DNA from: Streptomyces albireticuli
GTDB taxonomy: Bacteria; Actinomycetota; Actinomycetes; Streptomycetales; Streptomycetaceae
DNA length: 64,000 bases
Assembly: GCF_002192455.1 (NCBI RefSeq)
Contig: NZ_CP021744.1
Span: forward strand, 3,936,001-4,000,000
Reading direction: 5' to 3'
The translations under genes and the position numbers were made by a program. Under the pieces are notes generated by a model. That model did no database searches, was not told where the DNA came from, and saw only the letters and a program-made list of their open reading frames with translations. Below, piece by piece: positions 1 to 8,716 of this stretch. Positions within the stretch are counted from its first letter, which is position 1; each line of letters starts with the position of its first letter.

Positions 1-685
1 AGTTGATACCGAAGACGGCGAACATCACCGGGAAGACGTACATCAGCATCTTCTGCTGCTGCATGAACGGCGTCTTCACCGTGAGGTCGACGTTCTTCGT
101 CATCAGCTGGCGCTGGGTGTAGAACTGCGACAGCGACATCAGAACGATCATGATGACCGTGACGACGCGGACGTCCGTCAGCGTGGCGCCGAGCTTCTCG
201 ACCTTGGACGCGGAGTCCATGAACTTCACGGAGAGCGGGGCACCGAAGATGTGCGCCGACCGCGCGCTGTCGAGCAGCGACTTGTCGATGACACCGACCG
301 TCTTGCCCTGCGCGATGTGGTTCAGGACCTGGTACAGCGAGATGAAGAAGGGCGACTGGGCCAGGATCGGGAGACAGCTCGAGAGAGGGTTGGTGCCCGT
401 CTCCTTGTAGAGCTTCATCATCTCTTCGGACTGGCGCTGCTTGTCGCTCTTGTACCGCTCCTGGATCGCCTTCATCTTCGGCTGGAGCGCCTGCATGTTC
501 CGCGTCGCCTTGATCTGCTTCACGAAGAGCGGGATCAGGCAGATACGGATCAGGACCACCAGCGAAACAATGGACAGACCCCACGCCCAGCCGCTGTCCT
601 CGTCGAAGACCAGGCTGTACAGCGAGTGGAACTGGACGATGATCCAGGAAACTGCGGTATAGAGAGGACCGAGGATCGTGTCCAC
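1..685 (-). CDS. yidC: Membrane protein insertase YidC (C-terminal part beyond left edge)
   Basis: YidC/Oxa1/Alb3 insertase, which places proteins in the cytoplasmic membrane alone or with SecYEG. The reading frame opens with GTG (VDTILGPLYTAVSWIIVQFH) three bases after the yidD stop and runs off the window after about 228 codons. A first hydrophobic helix is followed by a second one (SIVSLVVLIRICLIPLFVKQ) and the charged cytoplasmic loop with KATRNMQALQPKMKAIQERY, typical of Gram-positive YidC. The helical hairpin NPLSSCLPILAQSPFFISLY is also present. The lack of a large periplasmic domain fits the actinobacterial form. It lies last in the visible rpmH-rnpA-yidD-yidC order and is probably co-transcribed with it. 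Identity is secure; the C-terminus cannot be judged. Confidence 0.95.
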   Translation of the reverse strand, partial: MDTILGPLYTAVSWIIVQFHSLYSLVFDEDSGWAWGLSIVSLVVLIRICLIPLFVKQIKATRNMQALQPKMKAIQERYKSDKQRQSEEMMKLYKETGTNPLSSCLPILAQSPFFISLYQVLNHIAQGKTVGVIDKSLLDSARSAHIFGAPLSVKFMDSASKVEKLGATLTDVRVVTVIMIVLMSLSQFYTQRQLMTKNVDLTVKTPFMQQQKMLMYVFPVMFAVFGIN

Positions 686-688
686 GAA

Positions 689-1006
689 TCAGGCTCCTTG
701 GGCGTTGGGCTGGGTCTCGGGCTGCGCGGCGGGCTCCGCGAGGGGGTGCCCACCCAGTCGGCTCCTCAGCCGCTGGTGCCAGACCGGACGCTTCCGGGGA
801 GGGACGTGGTCGACGCCACCGAGCGACCACGGGTTGCAGCGCAGGATGCGCCAGGCCGTCAGCGCCGTTCCTTTGACCGCGCCGTGCACGGAGATGGCCT
901 TGTAGCCATAGTGCGAGCACGACGGGTAGTACTTGCAGACCGGGCCCAGGAGTGGGCTGATGGTCCACTGGTAGAGCTTGATCAACCACAGCAGCGGGTA
1001 CTTCAC
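689..1006 (-). CDS. yidD: Membrane protein insertion efficiency factor YidD
   Basis: Small membrane-associated factor thought to assist YidC-dependent insertion. The 105-residue product starts MKYPLLWLIKLYQWTISPLL and carries the family signature with the conserved cysteines (CKYYPSCSHYG) at about residues 24-34, then the LRCNPWSLGGVDHVP block. The C-terminal 25 residues are a variable polar tail. The GTG start overlaps the rnpA stop (GTGA), so the two are translationally coupled, and yidC begins 3 bp after its stop. The order rpmH-rnpA-yidD-yidC is the standard one. Confidence 0.95.
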   Translation of the reverse strand: MKYPLLWLIKLYQWTISPLLGPVCKYYPSCSHYGYKAISVHGAVKGTALTAWRILRCNPWSLGGVDHVPPRKRPVWHQRLRSRLGGHPLAEPAAQPETQPNAQGA

Positions 1007-1437
1007 CGTGCGCTCCCTCCCGGGCCTCGGCCAGGGTTCCGGGGGGTGTCCCCCGGGGGACCGGAACAGCGCGGCGCCCCTCCCAGCAGCCGCTGAAGCG
1101 CGGTGTCGAGATCACGGGCCAGCTGATCGTGGTCCGCCTCGCCCGCGCCGGGCAAGGCCCGTACGACCACAAGGCTACCGGCGGGCAGCTGATCCAGCCG
1201 GTCACGCATCAGGTGGCGCAGTCTCCGCTTCACCAGATTGCGGACGACGGCGATGCCCACGGCCTTGCTCACGACGAAACCCGCACGCGCCTGGGGAACA
1301 CTCTCCCCAGGCGTGTGCGGGTCCGTGGAACCTGCGCGTAGGTGGACGACGAGGAGCGGGCGGCCGGCCCGGCGCCCTCGGCGAACCGCGGTCGCAAAGT
1401 CCTCGCGCCGCCTCAGCCGAGACTCGGAAGGCAGCAC
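1003..1437 (-). CDS. rnpA: Ribonuclease P protein component
   Basis: Protein subunit of RNase P, which helps the catalytic RNA remove 5' leaders from pre-tRNAs. The product begins VLPSESRLRRREDFATAVRR and contains the RNR-type signature (VRNLVKRRLRHLMRDRL) at about residues 63-79, in the basic left-handed crossover segment. I chose the GTG at 1437 because homologues begin with this LPSESRLRRREDF block; the open frame extends 29 codons further upstream with no family similarity. About 144 residues, with a Gly/Pro-rich tail. It lies between rpmH and yidD and overlaps the yidD start. Confidence 0.93.
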   Translation of the reverse strand: MLPSESRLRRREDFATAVRRGRRAGRPLLVVHLRAGSTDPHTPGESVPQARAGFVVSKAVGIAVVRNLVKRRLRHLMRDRLDQLPAGSLVVVRALPGAGEADHDQLARDLDTALQRLLGGAPRCSGPPGDTPRNPGRGPGGSAR

Positions 1438-1462
1438 GTCATGGACCTTGACGTCAGGATGA

Positions 1463-1600
1463 TCAGGCCGACAGGCGGGCGCGACCCTTGCCACGGCGGG
1501 ACGCGAGGATCGCGCGGCCGGCACGGGTGCGCATGCGCAGGCGGAAACCGTGGGTCTTCGCGCGACGACGGTTGTTCGGCTGGAAGGTGCGCTTGCTCAC
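1463..1600 (-). CDS. rpmH: 50S ribosomal protein L34
   Basis: Very small basic protein of the large ribosomal subunit. The 45-codon frame reads VSKRTFQPNNRRRAKTHGFR and continues with RMRTRAGRAILASRRGKGR, the near-invariant L34 sequence. The start is GTG at 1600 and the stop TGA at 1463-1465. It precedes rnpA by 25 bp, as in most bacteria, and its promoter must lie in the rpmH-dnaA gap. Identity is certain from the sequence pattern. Confidence 0.97.
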   Translation of the reverse strand: MSKRTFQPNNRRRAKTHGFRLRMRTRAGRAILASRRGKGRARLSA

Positions 1601-2026
1601 TCGGGGGCTCCAGAAATGAATCGTGTGATGGCGGGACATCGCCTGGCTGTCACCGTGCGCCCACGAGAAGCTCGCAATACGCCCGAGTGCACCGCTTCAT
1701 GACCACCTCCCCGAAGGGGAAGCGGCCGTTGCCCATCGGAGGCAGGCGGCAGCAGCCATCGACAACTCGACCTGGTCACGGTACGCGCGGCTACGCCATT
1801 CGGTCAAACCGGCAGTGCACCAGGGATACACCGTAGCGTCCCGCAGGGCGGTGAGTCGCCACGCCCCGCCTCATGGCACATTTGTACACACCCTGTGGAC
1901 AACGACTTGAACCACGCACCTCGGCCTGACTACCGTGGCTCAACTCCGAATCCTTCCCGACCGTCCCGAGAACCACACATTCGTGGGACTCCAGGGTTCC
2001 CCCCAGTGACTGAGAGAGCGTGCCCT
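1601..2026. promoter_or_regulatory. rpmH-dnaA divergent intergenic region
   Basis: This 426-bp gap separates divergent rpmH and dnaA and must hold both promoters. Towards dnaA there are two adjacent DnaA boxes (1882-1902), directly followed by TTGAAC (1907-1912) and, 18 bp on, TACCGT (1931-1936), a plausible -35/-10 pair. The dnaA leader is then about 90 nt. No gene with coding support is seen in the gap. Promoter assignment is inference from spacing only. Confidence 0.6.
1882..1902. promoter_or_regulatory. Two DnaA boxes in the dnaA promoter
   Basis: TTGTACACA (1882-1890) and TGTGGACAA (1894-1902, reverse complement of the Streptomyces consensus TTGTCCACA) lie face to face 3 bp apart, 5 bp before a candidate -35 element. 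DnaA autorepression through boxes in its own promoter is known in Streptomyces, and the arrangement here fits that. Confidence 0.75.
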
Positions 2027-3994
2027 GTGGCTGACCTGCCCGCCGATCTTGCCGCAGTGTGGCCGCGCGTGCTCGAACAGCTCCTGGGCGAAGGCCGGGG
2101 CCAGGGCGTGGAGAGCAAGGACGAGCACTGGATCAAGCGGTGCCAGCCGCTCGCGCTGGTGGCCGACACCGCCCTGCTCGCCGTGCCCAACGAATTCGCC
2201 AAGGGCGTCCTGGAGGGCCGGCTCGCGCCGATCGTCAGCGAGACGCTGAGCCGCGAGTGCGGCCGCCCCATCCGGATCGCGATCACCGTCGACGAATCCG
2301 CCGGTGAGCCCCCCGCCGAGCGCCCCCAGGCCCCCCAGCAGTCGCGCTACGACGAGCCGGGCGGCGCCCACCAGGGCGGCCAGGGCCGCGACGCCTACGA
2401 CCAGCGTGACGCGCGCGACGGCCGGGACGGCTACGAGACCTACGAGAACCACGGCGGCTACGACGGCCGGGAGAGCTACGGCCGCCAGGCCCAGGGCGAG
2501 GACCTCCCGTCCGTACGCCCCGCCTACCCCGACTACCAGCAGCCCCGGAGCGAGCCGGGCGCCTGGCCCCGCCACTCCGGCCCGTCCGGCCCCGCCGGGG
2601 ACCGTGGGGAGCGCGGCGAGCGCGGTGACCGGAGCGACCGCGGAGACCGCCCGGAGCGTGGTGACCGTCCGGACCGGGGCGACTACGGCTGGCAGCAGCA
2701 GCGCCTCGGCGGCTTCCAGGACGGCGAGCGCGACCCGTACGCGACCCAGCACGGCTCCTCCTACGAGCAGCAGCCGTACGAGCAGCAGCAGCCGGACTAC
2801 CGCTCGCAGCCGCCGGAGCGCCAGCCGTACGAGCCCCAGCAGCGCCGCGAGCTGCCCGACAGCCACTCCCGCGGCGGCGGCCAGGGCGGGCGCCCCAAGC
2901 CCGGCGGTGCCCCCGGCCCGCTCGGCGCGCAGCCCGCGCCCGCGGCCGGCCCCGGTGAGCCGACGGCCCGGCTGAACCCGAAGTACCTCTTCGACACGTT
3001 CGTCATCGGCGCGTCCAACCGCTTCGCGCACGCCGCCGCGGTCGCGGTGGCCGAGGCGCCGGCCAAGGCGTACAACCCCCTCTTCATCTACGGCGAGTCG
3101 GGGCTGGGCAAGACCCACCTGCTGCACGCCATCGGGCACTACGCGCGGAGCCTCTACCCGGGCACGCGCGTGCGCTACGTGAGCTCCGAGGAGTTCACCA
3201 ACGAGTTCATCAACTCCATCCGCGACGGCAAGGCGGACGCGTTCCGCAAGCGCTACCGCGACATGGACATCCTGCTGGTCGACGACATCCAGTTCCTGGC
3301 GAGCAAGGAGTCGACGCAGGAGGAGTTCTTCCACACCTTCAACACGCTCCACAACGCCAACAAGCAGATCGTGCTGTCCTCCGACCGGCCGCCCAAGCAG
3401 CTGGTGACCCTGGAGGACCGGCTGCGGAACCGCTTCGAGTGGGGCCTGATCACGGACGTCCAGCCGCCCGAGCTGGAGACGCGCATCGCGATCCTGCGCA
3501 AGAAGGCGGTCCAGGAGCAGCTGAACGCTCCGCCGGAGGTCCTGGAGTTCATCGCGTCCCGGATCTCGCGGAACATCCGTGAGCTGGAGGGCGCGCTGAT
3601 CCGGGTGACGGCGTTCGCGAGCCTGAACCGCCAGCCGGTGGACCTCGGCCTCACCGAGATCGTCCTCAAGGACCTCATCCCGGGCGGCGAGGACGCCTCC
3701 CCGGAGATCACCGCGCCGGCCATCATGGCGGCGACGGCCGACTACTTCGGGCACACCGTCGAGGACCTGTGCGGAGCCTCGCGCAGCCGGGTGCTGGTGA
3801 CGGCCCGGCAGATCGCCATGTACCTCTGCCGCGAGCTGACGGACCTGTCGCTGCCGAAGATCGGCGCGCAGTTCGGCGGCCGCGACCACACGACCGTGAT
3901 GCACGCGGACCGCAAGATCCGCGCGCTGATGGCCGAGCGGCGCTCCATCTACAACCAGGTGACGGAGCTGACGAACCGCATCAAGAACGGCTGA
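2027..3994 (+). CDS. dnaA: Chromosomal replication initiator protein DnaA
   Basis: AAA+ initiator that binds DnaA boxes and melts oriC. The 655-residue product starts VADLPADLAAVWPRVLEQLL (domain I). It then has an unusually long linker (domain II, about residues 90-310) rich in Gly, Gln, Tyr, Asp and Arg, as in Streptomyces. Domain III follows with Walker A GESGLGKT at about 356-363 and Walker B LLVDDIQF near 417-424. Domain IV has the DNA-binding signature around GGRDHTTV at about 618-625. GTG 2027 was chosen because it gives the usual N-terminus; the frame is open 44 codons further upstream. A hairpin terminator follows 25 bp after the stop. Confidence 0.97.
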   Translation: MADLPADLAAVWPRVLEQLLGEGRGQGVESKDEHWIKRCQPLALVADTALLAVPNEFAKGVLEGRLAPIVSETLSRECGRPIRIAITVDESAGEPPAERPQAPQQSRYDEPGGAHQGGQGRDAYDQRDARDGRDGYETYENHGGYDGRESYGRQAQGEDLPSVRPAYPDYQQPRSEPGAWPRHSGPSGPAGDRGERGERGDRSDRGDRPERGDRPDRGDYGWQQQRLGGFQDGERDPYATQHGSSYEQQPYEQQQPDYRSQPPERQPYEPQQRRELPDSHSRGGGQGGRPKPGGAPGPLGAQPAPAAGPGEPTARLNPKYLFDTFVIGASNRFAHAAAVAVAEAPAKAYNPLFIYGESGLGKTHLLHAIGHYARSLYPGTRVRYVSSEEFTNEFINSIRDGKADAFRKRYRDMDILLVDDIQFLASKESTQEEFFHTFNTLHNANKQIVLSSDRPPKQLVTLEDRLRNRFEWGLITDVQPPELETRIAILRKKAVQEQLNAPPEVLEFIASRISRNIRELEGALIRVTAFASLNRQPVDLGLTEIVLKDLIPGGEDASPEITAPAIMAATADYFGHTVEDLCGASRSRVLVTARQIAMYLCRELTDLSLPKIGAQFGGRDHTTVMHADRKIRALMAERRSIYNQVTELTNRIKNG

Positions 3995-4842
3995 GACAGA
4001 CCGCGGAAGCACCGCTGAGGGCGCTTCGGGAGGCTTCCCGGAGCGCCTTTTCGCGGTCCTGCGGACGGTCCGGAGGGCGCCGCGGCCGTCGCGGGGCAGG
4101 AGCTCTGTTCGAATACGGAAGCCCGGCCGCCGGTTCTCCACAGATTTCCGGCCGACCGGCTGTCCACACCCTGGGGACGGCGAAGTTGTCCATAGGCTGT
4201 CCACAGCCGGGGCTGTTGATAGGCCATCAGGGGAGGTCAGCGGCGTGTGGATTTGTGGCTGACGGGATTCCACAGCCTGTGGACGACGGGATCACCCACA
4301 AGGCCCATCGAAAGTTGTCCACCGGCCGCCCACAGGGAAGTGGATGTTGTACACAGCCTGTCCACACCCCTGTCCACTGTTCGGTAACGAAACACCCCTG
4401 CTCACCGGCGCGAGTGAAAGGCGTCACACGAAGTTGCCGGGTTGGGCTGTGGGGAACCTGGGTAAAACTGGGGACAGCCCTGGGGAGAAGTACCCCCTGC
4501 CTGTGCACGGGGTGTGCAGAACTTTCCCCGGTCCACAGACCACCCCGCTTTTCCACCGCCGCCACCCACAGGCCCGGTGGACAAAAAATTGGGTCTGACC
4601 TGCGCAAAGGCGGTTTTCCACCGTTTCCACAGGCCCTACTACTACGACCACAGAGATCTAGCGGGGAACTGGTTTCGAAGTGGCTCCTGTGCACAACTCG
4701 GCCGCGGGCCGCGCCACGCCCTCCGACCCGACTTGACCCCGAGACGCACGAGCTGTCAGCGGTGTACGTCAGACTGGTCTCCGGCAAGCAGCCGACGAAG
4801 AAGCCAGCAGGGCGAGCCAGCAACAAGCAGGAGGCGGTTCCG
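3995..4842. other. oriC: Chromosomal replication origin oriC (dnaA-dnaN spacer)
   Basis: The 848-bp non-coding gap between dnaA and dnaN is crowded with DnaA-box-like nonamers: TTCTCCACA 4134, CTGTCCACA 4160, TTGTCCATA 4186, CTGTCCACA 4197, TGTGGACGA 4278, TTGTCCACC 4315, TTGTACACA 4347, CTGTCCACA 4358, CTGTCCACT 4370, CGGTCCACA 4529, GGTGGACAA 4576 and GTTTCCACA 4623 (start positions). Both orientations occur. A short A/T-rich stretch (ACAAAAAATT) is at 4581-4590. Streptomyces oriC is known to have about 19 boxes in this place. Most boxes here deviate by one base from TTGTCCACA. The segment 4380-4520 has few boxes and could be a spacer between two box groups. Confidence 0.93.
4020..4051 (+). 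terminator. Terminator of dnaA
   Basis: GGCGCTTCGGG (4020-4030) pairs with CCCGGAGCGCC (4037-4047) with one mismatch around a 6-nt loop, and TTTT follows. It sits 25 bp after the dnaA stop and would keep dnaA transcription out of oriC. Confidence 0.7.
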
Positions 4843-5973
4843 GTGAAGATCCGGGTGGAGCGCGATGTACTCGCGGAGGCAGTGGCCTGGGCGGCCCGCA
4901 GCCTCCCGGCCCGTCCGCCGGTGCCCGTCCTCGCGGGCCTGCTGCTGAAGGCGGAGGACGGCTCCCTGAGCCTCTCCGGCTTCGACTACGAGGTCTCGGC
5001 CCGCGTCTCCGTCGACGCGGACGTGGAGGAGGACGGCACCGTCCTCGTCTCCGGCCGGCTCCTCGCCGACATCTGCCGCGCGCTTCCCAACAGGCCTGTG
5101 GAGATCTCCACCGACGGCGTGCGCGTCACCGTCGTCTGCGGCTCCTCGCGATTCACACTCCACACCCTGCCTGTGGAGGAATACCCGGCGCTGCCGCAGA
5201 TGCCGACCGCCACGGGCACCGTCCCGGGCGAGGTCTTCGCCGCCGCCGCCGCACAGGTCGCCATCGCCGCCGGCCGTGACGACACGCTGCCGGTGCTCAC
5301 CGGTGTCCGCATCGAGATCGAGGGCGACACCGTCACCCTGGCCTCCACCGACCGCTACCGCTTCGCGGTCCGCGAGTTCATGTGGAAGCCCGAGACGCCG
5401 GACATCTCCGCGGTCGCCCTGGTGCCCGCCAAGACGCTCCTGGACACCGCCAAGTCGCTCAGCGGCGGCGACACCGTCTCGATCGCCCTGTCCGGCTCCG
5501 GCGCGGGCGAGGGCCTCATCGGCTTCGAGGGCGCCGGCCGCCGCACCACCACGCGACTGCTCGAGGGCGACCTGCCGAAGTACCGCACGCTCTTCCCGAC
5601 GGAGTTCAACTCCATCGCCGTGATCGAGACCGCGCCGTTCGTCGAGGCCGTCAAGCGCGTCGCGCTCGTCGCCGAGCGGAACACCCCGGTCCGGCTGAGC
5701 TTCGAGCAGGGCGTCCTCATCCTGGAGGCCGGCTCCAGCGACGACGCACAGGCTGTGGAGCGCGTCGACGCCCAGCTCGACGGCGACGACATCTCGATCG
5801 CCTTCAACCCCGGCTTCCTGCTGGAGGGCCTCTCCGCGATCGACTCCCCGGTCGCCCAGCTGTCCTTCACGACCTCCACCAAGCCCGCCCTGCTCAGCGG
5901 CAAGCCCGCGCTGGACGCCGAGGCGGACGACGCGTACAAGTACCTGATCATGCCGGTGCGGCTGTCGGGCTGA
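4843..5973 (+). CDS. dnaN: DNA polymerase III sliding clamp (beta subunit)
   Basis: Ring-shaped processivity clamp of the replicative polymerase. The 376-residue product starts VKIRVERDVLAEAVAWAARS and shows the three repeated clamp domains, with VPVLAGLLLKAEDGSLSLSG near residue 25-45, LPVLTGVRIEIEGDTVTLAS around 150 and the conserved C-terminal end YKYLIMPVRLSG. GTG 4843 is preceded by GGAGGCGG, a strong ribosome binding site; the same frame is open upstream through oriC but without family similarity. The length matches Streptomyces DnaN exactly. Confidence 0.97.
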   Translation: MKIRVERDVLAEAVAWAARSLPARPPVPVLAGLLLKAEDGSLSLSGFDYEVSARVSVDADVEEDGTVLVSGRLLADICRALPNRPVEISTDGVRVTVVCGSSRFTLHTLPVEEYPALPQMPTATGTVPGEVFAAAAAQVAIAAGRDDTLPVLTGVRIEIEGDTVTLASTDRYRFAVREFMWKPETPDISAVALVPAKTLLDTAKSLSGGDTVSIALSGSGAGEGLIGFEGAGRRTTTRLLEGDLPKYRTLFPTEFNSIAVIETAPFVEAVKRVALVAERNTPVRLSFEQGVLILEAGSSDDAQAVERVDAQLDGDDISIAFNPGFLLEGLSAIDSPVAQLSFTTSTKPALLSGKPALDAEADDAYKYLIMPVRLSG

Positions 5974-6005
5974 CCGAGTCCGAAGCGGCCGAAGCCGTGA
6001 GGAGG

Positions 6006-6035
6006 AGTGGGTCGGCCGCGCACGGTCGGCCCACT
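6006..6035 (+). terminator. Possible terminator after dnaN
   Basis: AGTGGGTCGGCC and GGTCGGCCCACT form an imperfect hairpin (two G-T pairs) about 30 bp after the dnaN stop. There is no T-tract, so this is a weak call. Confidence 0.35.
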
Positions 6036-6130
6036 CACCCGTTGAGCGGCTGAGCCCACAGCTGTGCACGGACCCTCGGGCGTAGGCTCGGACCCAGGCA
6101 CGCACGCAATCAAGGCATAGAGGATCACCC

Positions 6131-7009
6131 ATGGAGCTCGGTCTCGTCGGTCTCGGCAAGATGGGCGGCAACATGCGCGAGCGCATCCGCCGCGCAGGCC
6201 ACACCGTCATTGGATACGACCGCAATGCGGACCTCGCGGATGTCCACAGCCTCCAGGAGCTTGTGGATTCCCTGAAGGGTCCGCGCGTCGTCTGGGTCAT
6301 GGTCCCGGCCGGCGCCGCCACCCAGTCCACGATCGACGAGCTCGGTGAGCTGCTCTCCCCCGGCGACGTCGTCGTCGACGGCGGAAACTCCCGCTGGACG
6401 GACGACGAGAAGCACGCCGAGGAGCTCGCGGCCAAGGGCATCGGCTTCGTCGACTGCGGCGTCTCCGGTGGCGTCTGGGGCCTGGAGAACGGCTACGCCC
6501 TGATGTACGGCGGCGACGCCGACAACGTCGCGAAGGTCCAGCCGATCTTCGACGCGCTCAAGCCCGAGGGCGACTTCGGCTCCGTCCACGCGGGCAAGGT
6601 CGGCGCGGGCCACTTCGCCAAGATGGTCCACAACGGCATCGAGTACGCCATGATGCAGGCGTACGCCGAGGGCTGGGAGCTGCTGGAGAAGGTCGACTCG
6701 GTCACCGACGTCCGCGAGGTCTTCCGCAGCTGGCAGGAGGGCACGGTCATCCGTTCCTGGCTGCTCGACCTGGCCGTCAACGCCCTGGACGACGACGAGC
6801 ACCTGGACAAGCTGCGCGGCTACGCGGCCGACTCCGGCGAGGGCCGCTGGACGGTCGAGGCCGCGATCGACAACGCCGTGCCGCTGCCCGCGATCACCGC
6901 GTCGCTCTTCGCCCGCTTCGCGTCCCGCCAGGACGACTCGCCCCAGATGAAGATGATCGCCGCGCTGCGGAACCAGTTCGGCGGCCACGCGGTCGAGAAC
7001 AAGAAGTAA
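6131..7009 (+). CDS. gnd: 6-phosphogluconate dehydrogenase, short decarboxylating type
   Basis: Oxidative decarboxylation of 6-phosphogluconate to ribulose 5-phosphate in the pentose phosphate pathway. The 292-residue product belongs to the short (about 300 aa) class. The Rossmann motif GLVGLGKMGGNM is at residues 4-15, the substrate-binding DGGNSRW near 84-90, CGVSGGVWGLENGY near 111-124, and the catalytic KMVHNGIEYAMMQAY helix near 164-178. The cofactor (NAD or NADP) cannot be told with certainty. Its place between dnaN and recF is a conserved Streptomyces feature. The ATG start follows GAGGATCACCC, a good ribosome binding site. Confidence 0.92.
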   Translation: MELGLVGLGKMGGNMRERIRRAGHTVIGYDRNADLADVHSLQELVDSLKGPRVVWVMVPAGAATQSTIDELGELLSPGDVVVDGGNSRWTDDEKHAEELAAKGIGFVDCGVSGGVWGLENGYALMYGGDADNVAKVQPIFDALKPEGDFGSVHAGKVGAGHFAKMVHNGIEYAMMQAYAEGWELLEKVDSVTDVREVFRSWQEGTVIRSWLLDLAVNALDDDEHLDKLRGYAADSGEGRWTVEAAIDNAVPLPAITASLFARFASRQDDSPQMKMIAALRNQFGGHAVENKK

Positions 7010-7052
7010 GCACCACTTCGCAGGAACAGCCGGGAGAGGTCGGCGCGCCCCC

Positions 7053-8177
7053 ATGCATGTATCGCATCTGTCGCTGGCCGACTTCCGCTCGTACGCCCGG
7101 GTCGAGGTCCCGCTCGACCCGGGCGTCACGGCCTTCGTCGGGCCCAATGGCCAGGGGAAGACGAATCTCGTCGAGGCCATCGGCTATCTGGCGACGCTCG
7201 GCAGCCACCGGGTCTCCTCCGACGCACCCCTGGTGCGGATGGGCGCCGACCGCGCCATCGTCCGCGCCGCGGTCGTCCAGGGGGACCGGCAGCAGCTGAT
7301 AGAGCTGGAGCTGAACCCGGGCCGGGCGAACCGGGCCCGGATCAACCGCTCCTCCCAGGTCAGACCCCGCGACGTCCTCGGCATCGTGCGGACGGTCCTG
7401 TTCGCCCCCGAGGACCTGGCCCTGGTCAAGGGCGACCCCGGCGAGCGCCGCCGCTTCCTCGACGAGCTGATCACCGCCCGCTCGCCGCGCATGGCGGGCG
7501 TCCGCTCCGACTACGACCGCGTCCTCAAGCAGCGCAACACCCTGCTGAAGAGCGCGGCCATGGCCCGCCGCCACGGCGGCCGCGGCCTGGACCTCTCCAC
7601 CCTCGACATCTGGGACCAGCACCTGGCCCGCGCCGGCGCGGAGCTGCTGGACCGCCGTCTCGATCTGATCGCCACCCTGCGGCCGCTGGCCGAGAAGGCG
7701 TACGAGCAGCTGGCGCCCGGCGGCGGCCCCGTCTCCTTCGAGTACCGCGGGCCCGACGCCCTGGCCGGCGCCCACACCCGCGAGGAGCTCTACGAAGCGC
7801 TGCTCACGGCCCTCGCCGAGGTCCGCAAGCAGGAGATCGAGCGCGGTGTGACACTGGTCGGACCGCACCGCGACGAGCTGCTCCTCCAGCTCGGCCGGCT
7901 CCCCGCCAAGGGATACGCGAGCCACGGCGAGTCCTGGTCGTACGCCCTGGCGCTGCGGCTGGCCTCGTACGAGCTGCTGCGCGCCGAGGGTAACGAACCG
8001 GTCCTCGTGCTCGACGACGTCTTCGCCGAGCTGGACGCCAGGCGCCGCGAGCGGCTGGCCGAGCTGGTCGCCCCCGGCGAGCAGGTGCTGGTGACGGCCG
8101 CGGTCGACGACGACGTGCCGGACGTCCTGGTGGGCGCGCGGTACGCGGTCTCGGAAGGCGTGGTGGAACGGCTGTGA
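7053..8177 (+). CDS. recF: DNA replication and repair protein RecF
   Basis: SMC-like ATPase that loads RecA at gapped DNA through RecOR. The 374-residue product starts MHVSHLSLADFRSYARVEVP, has Walker A GPNGQGKTN at about residues 30-38, the signature region GDPGERRRFLDELI near 129-142, and the Walker B/D-loop VLVLDDVFAELD near 314-325. Its TGA stop overlaps the GTG of the following DUF721 gene, so the two are translationally coupled. Position downstream of dnaN/gnd is conserved. Confidence 0.96.
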   Translation: MHVSHLSLADFRSYARVEVPLDPGVTAFVGPNGQGKTNLVEAIGYLATLGSHRVSSDAPLVRMGADRAIVRAAVVQGDRQQLIELELNPGRANRARINRSSQVRPRDVLGIVRTVLFAPEDLALVKGDPGERRRFLDELITARSPRMAGVRSDYDRVLKQRNTLLKSAAMARRHGGRGLDLSTLDIWDQHLARAGAELLDRRLDLIATLRPLAEKAYEQLAPGGGPVSFEYRGPDALAGAHTREELYEALLTALAEVRKQEIERGVTLVGPHRDELLLQLGRLPAKGYASHGESWSYALALRLASYELLRAEGNEPVLVLDDVFAELDARRRERLAELVAPGEQVLVTAAVDDDVPDVLVGARYAVSEGVVERL

Positions 8178-8716
8178 GCGACGGCGGCGAGAAGGACCCG
8201 AAGGCTTCCAAGACGCCGGAGCCTTCCGGCGTCGACCTGGCGCGGGTGGCGCTGCGGGCCGCCAAGGAGCAGGCCCGGGCGCGGGGCAACGCCGCCCAGC
8301 AGAAGAAGCAGGCGCGCCGTGGCGGCCTGCGCTCCGGCGCGCGGGCGGACGGGCGCGACCCCCTGCCGCTGGGCGCCGCCATCAACCGGCTGATCACCGA
8401 GCGCGGCTGGGAGACGCCCGCGGCCGTCGGCGGTGTGATGGGCCGCTGGCCGCAGATGGTGGGGCCGGAGGTCGCCCTGCACTGCGAGCCGCAGAAGTAC
8501 GACGAGGACGCGCGGGTGCTGACCGTGCAGTGCGACTCGACGGCCTGGGCGACCCAGCTGCGGCTGCTGGCCCCCCAGCTGGTGGCCCGGCTCAACGCCG
8601 ACCTGGGCCAGGGCACCGTCAAGATGATCAAGGTGCTGGGTCCGGGCGGTCCCGCCCGCCGGTACGGCCCGCTGCGCGCGCCCGGGAGCACGGGCCCCGG
8701 CGACACCTACGGATGA
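8174..8716 (+). CDS. DUF721 / DciA-like replication protein
   Basis: 180-residue protein with a charged N-terminal tail rich in Lys, Ala and Arg (residues 1-60). The DUF721 domain follows (INRLITERGWETPAAVGGVM, then WPQMVGPEVALHCEPQKYDE and LTVQCDSTAWATQLRLLAPQ). DUF721 includes DciA, the ancestral helicase loader/operator found in bacteria lacking DnaC and DnaI. In actinobacteria the gene sits between recF and gyrB, as here. The GTG start overlaps the recF stop by four bases. The DciA role is from family knowledge, not shown by this sequence. Confidence 0.88.
   Translation: MSDGGEKDPKASKTPEPSGVDLARVALRAAKEQARARGNAAQQKKQARRGGLRSGARADGRDPLPLGAAINRLITERGWETPAAVGGVMGRWPQMVGPEVALHCEPQKYDEDARVLTVQCDSTAWATQLRLLAPQLVARLNADLGQGTVKMIKVLGPGGPARRYGPLRAPGSTGPGDTYG

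Noticed and set aside
1940..4273. 777-codon open frame on the minus strand across dnaA and oriC
   Set aside because: It is the mirror of dnaA codon bias and includes non-coding oriC sequence; no recognisable protein features.
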